In this document: positions 48,894-50,378 of the stretch, piece by piece
How the letters are laid out: every line of letters starts with the position of its first letter
How positions within the stretch are numbered: the first letter of the stretch is position 1
From: Defluviicoccus sp. bin129
GTDB lineage: Bacteria > Pseudomonadota > Alphaproteobacteria > MPNO01
Assembly (NCBI GenBank): GCA_002239065.1
Contig: MPNO01000032.1
Coordinates: 1-50,378, forward strand
Direction: 5' to 3'
DNA length: 50,378 nt
Translations under genes and position numbers: made by a program
Notes under the pieces: generated by a model
Seen by the model: only the letters and a program-made list of their open reading frames with translations
Told to the model about the DNA's origin: nothing
Databases searched by the model: none

Positions 48894-49190
48894 CCGCTCA
48901 ACGACACCGGCACTCCTCTACCGGAGGCGGCGCAATCTTCGGCGCTCATCCGGGCCCCGGGGGCATGGTCCTGCTCGGTCCGCTGCGTCATCCCCACCCG
49001 CCGATGGTCCGGGCCGCCCGGTCGTCGTCATTCTTAGCCAACCCGCCCGAGCCGGTCCATGCCGGCGGCAACGTCACGGGTTGTGTGTCCGGGAGACATC
49101 GTACGGCGCGCTGTCCCAATCCCCGGTTCGCCTTCCGCGCGCCGCCGTCCTATAGTCCGTCCCAGGCCATCGACCGACGGAGCCCTTGCC
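48894..49190. promoter_or_regulatory. Divergent intergenic region with a weak candidate promoter for the bicupin gene
   Basis: The 297-nt gap between EamA and the bicupin gene should hold both promoters. On the plus strand TATAGT (49151-49156) is a fair -10 about 35 nt before the bicupin ATG, with TTCGCC (49127-49132) at 18 bp as a poor -35. No operator-like palindrome stands out. Confidence 0.3.
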
Positions 49191-50153
49191 ATGACCGCCG
49201 AACAACGCATCGCCGAGGTGGGATCGCTGGAGGATCTTTACGCCGCGCTCGGTGGGGTGGAGATGACCCCGGGCTGGATCGACCGCGACGAGCCGATCCT
49301 GCGGCCCGAGCCGGATACCGCGTTCAGGCCGGCGCATTGGCGCTACGCGGTCGCCAGGCCGGCGCTCGACGCCGCCGGACGGCTGATCAACACCGAGCTC
49401 GCCGAGCGGCGCAATTTGGTGATGCGCAACCCGGCCGAGCCGGACGGCATCGCCACCACCCGCACCCTGGTGTCGGCCTACCAGATGATCCTGCCGGGCG
49501 AGAAGGCGCGCTCGCACCGCCATGCGCCGCACGCGCTGCGCGTCATCATCGAGGCCGAGGGCGCCTACTCGACGGTGGACGGGATCAAGACGCCGATGGA
49601 GACCGGCGACATCGTGCTCACCCCGGGCTGGCAGTGGCACGGCCACGGCCATGACGGCGATGCGCCGGCCTACTGGTTCGACGGGCTCGACGTGCCGCTG
49701 GTGCAGCTGCTGGAGCCGATGTTCGTCGAGGACCACCCGGACGGGTTCGAGGAGGTCGAGCTGGTCACCGAGGACTCGCCGCTCCGCTTCTCCTGGGACG
49801 GGTTGCAGAGGGCGCTCGACGCCGCCGAGCCCGACCCCGAGGGGGTCGAGGGGACGCGCATCCGCCTCGATGCGCCCGACATGCCGAGCATGGCGCTCGA
49901 CGTGCATCGTTTCGAGGCCGGCAGCGCGACGCGCCCGGTGCGCTCGACGACCAACGCGATCTTCTGCGTCATGCAGGGGCGCGGCACCACGACGATCGAC
50001 GGCGAGGCGATCTCCTGGGAGCGCGGCGACACCTTCGCCGGTCCGATGTGGCGCAGCGTCGCGCACAGCGTCGACGAGGACGCGGTGGTCTTCCGGATGA
50101 CCGACGAGCCGCTGATGAAGTTCGCCAAATACTACCGGCGCGAGCTCGTTTAG
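49191..50153 (+). CDS. Gentisate 1,2-dioxygenase-like bicupin
   Basis: A 320-residue two-cupin protein of the gentisate/1-hydroxy-2-naphthoate/salicylate dioxygenase family. The N-terminal cupin carries likely Fe(II) ligands His109 and His111 in ARSHRHAPHALR and His150 in GWQWHGHGHDG. The second cupin (GSATRPVRSTTNAIFCVMQG) lacks a His cluster, as in the family. The ATG at 49191 is preferred. Length is slightly short of classical gentisate dioxygenase (about 345). These enzymes cleave hydroxylated aromatics between the carboxyl- and hydroxyl-bearing carbons. No maleylpyruvate isomerase is adjacent; the FAH-family gene at 17877 would be a typical partner but is 30 kb away. Confidence 0.85.
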   Translation: MTAEQRIAEVGSLEDLYAALGGVEMTPGWIDRDEPILRPEPDTAFRPAHWRYAVARPALDAAGRLINTELAERRNLVMRNPAEPDGIATTRTLVSAYQMILPGEKARSHRHAPHALRVIIEAEGAYSTVDGIKTPMETGDIVLTPGWQWHGHGHDGDAPAYWFDGLDVPLVQLLEPMFVEDHPDGFEEVELVTEDSPLRFSWDGLQRALDAAEPDPEGVEGTRIRLDAPDMPSMALDVHRFEAGSATRPVRSTTNAIFCVMQGRGTTTIDGEAISWERGDTFAGPMWRSVAHSVDEDAVVFRMTDEPLMKFAKYYRRELV

Positions 50154-50259
50154 GGCCGGTCGACTCCCGCGAGGGTCGCTCGGGAGAAGAGGGCCGCCGA
50201 ACCGCTCCGTCCGCCATGGCCGGGCCCCTGCCCCCCGTTCCTCGTGTTTGGGGCGGGGG

Positions 50260-50378
50260 CCCGGAGGGGGGGGGGGCCCCCCCTTCGTCTTTTCGCCCGG
50301 AGCGGTGCGGCAGCCCGGCGGGCCCCCACTCGTCATTTCGACCGGAGCCGTGCGGCAGCACGGCGGAGTGGAGAAACC
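50260..50378 (+). repeat. Terminal copies of the dispersed repeat, with G11/C7 homopolymers
   Basis: The intact copy cgtcatttcgaccggagc runs from about 50332 and ends agtggagaaacc at the window edge. Just before it (about 50285-50325) lies a degraded copy in which every A of the core is replaced (cgtcttttcgcccggagc), next to a run of 11 G followed by 7 C. It belongs to the same family as the cluster at 1-540 and in the same orientation as the copy at 2-52. Confidence 0.75.

Overview
The window is about 50 kb of very GC-rich chromosomal DNA from an alphaproteobacterium, probably Rhodospirillales-like and free-living; this is inferred from gene content and order. Lineage markers are rluA-rpoH beside tRNA-Glu, glnB-glnA, a PopZ-family gene between valS and a TolC/PIMT pair, ParE, a septation protein A homologue and a NifU-type scaffold. 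No replication origin, rRNA or CRISPR array is visible. The window starts and ends in the same dispersed repeat family, so the edges are repeat borders and not gene borders.

Layout. 1-540: cluster of short interspersed repeats. 542-2578 (minus): Entner-Doudoroff pair (KDG kinase, KDPG aldolase) and an ABM-type monooxygenase. 2869-5315: tRNA-Glu, a small membrane protein, rluA and rpoH. 5338-8206 (minus): NAD(P)HX repair enzyme, an isochorismatase-like hydrolase, a stand-alone nitrile hydratase beta N-terminal-like domain and tRNA-His. 8242-9408: aminotransferase. 9536-11693 (plus): an envelope-stress-like module of EF-hand protein, ECF sigma factor, a membrane protein broken at long poly-C tracts (probable anti-sigma) and a periplasmic metal-sensor-like protein. 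11750-13731: glnB-glnA with a palindromic promoter region and a strong terminator. 13836-17509: parE, a DEAD-box helicase and a stand-alone Lrp/AsnC ligand domain.

17877-29057 is the main accessory region. A divergent pair places an FAH-family hydrolase against a three-gene operon: ferredoxin-type reductase, PaaA/BoxB-like diiron protein and Rieske oxygenase alpha subunit. Facing it is a tightly overlapped seven-gene operon: DUF35 Zn-ribbon/OB protein, SCP2-type thiolase, three-subunit molybdenum hydroxylase, class III CoA-transferase and an enoyl-CoA hydratase-like protein. Together they look like CoA-dependent breakdown of an aromatic or cyclic acid (inference; substrate unknown). A second candidate pathway lies at 33589-37705: LysR regulator, a CADD/UndA-like heme-oxygenase-fold diiron protein with all six metal ligands, two paralogous 4,5-dihydroxyphthalate decarboxylase-like proteins and a rhodanese.

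29233-33569 holds a polysaccharide deacetylase-like protein, a DUF2786-like protein, septation protein A, NfuA-like scaffold and an MFS transporter. 37903-45230 holds ilvD, valS, popZ-like, tolC-like and pcm-like genes. tRNA-Cys (45361-45434) is followed by a roughly 2.3 kb remnant of a mobile element with small secreted, membrane and phage-like genes. The window ends with an EamA transporter, a gentisate dioxygenase-like bicupin and the terminal repeat.
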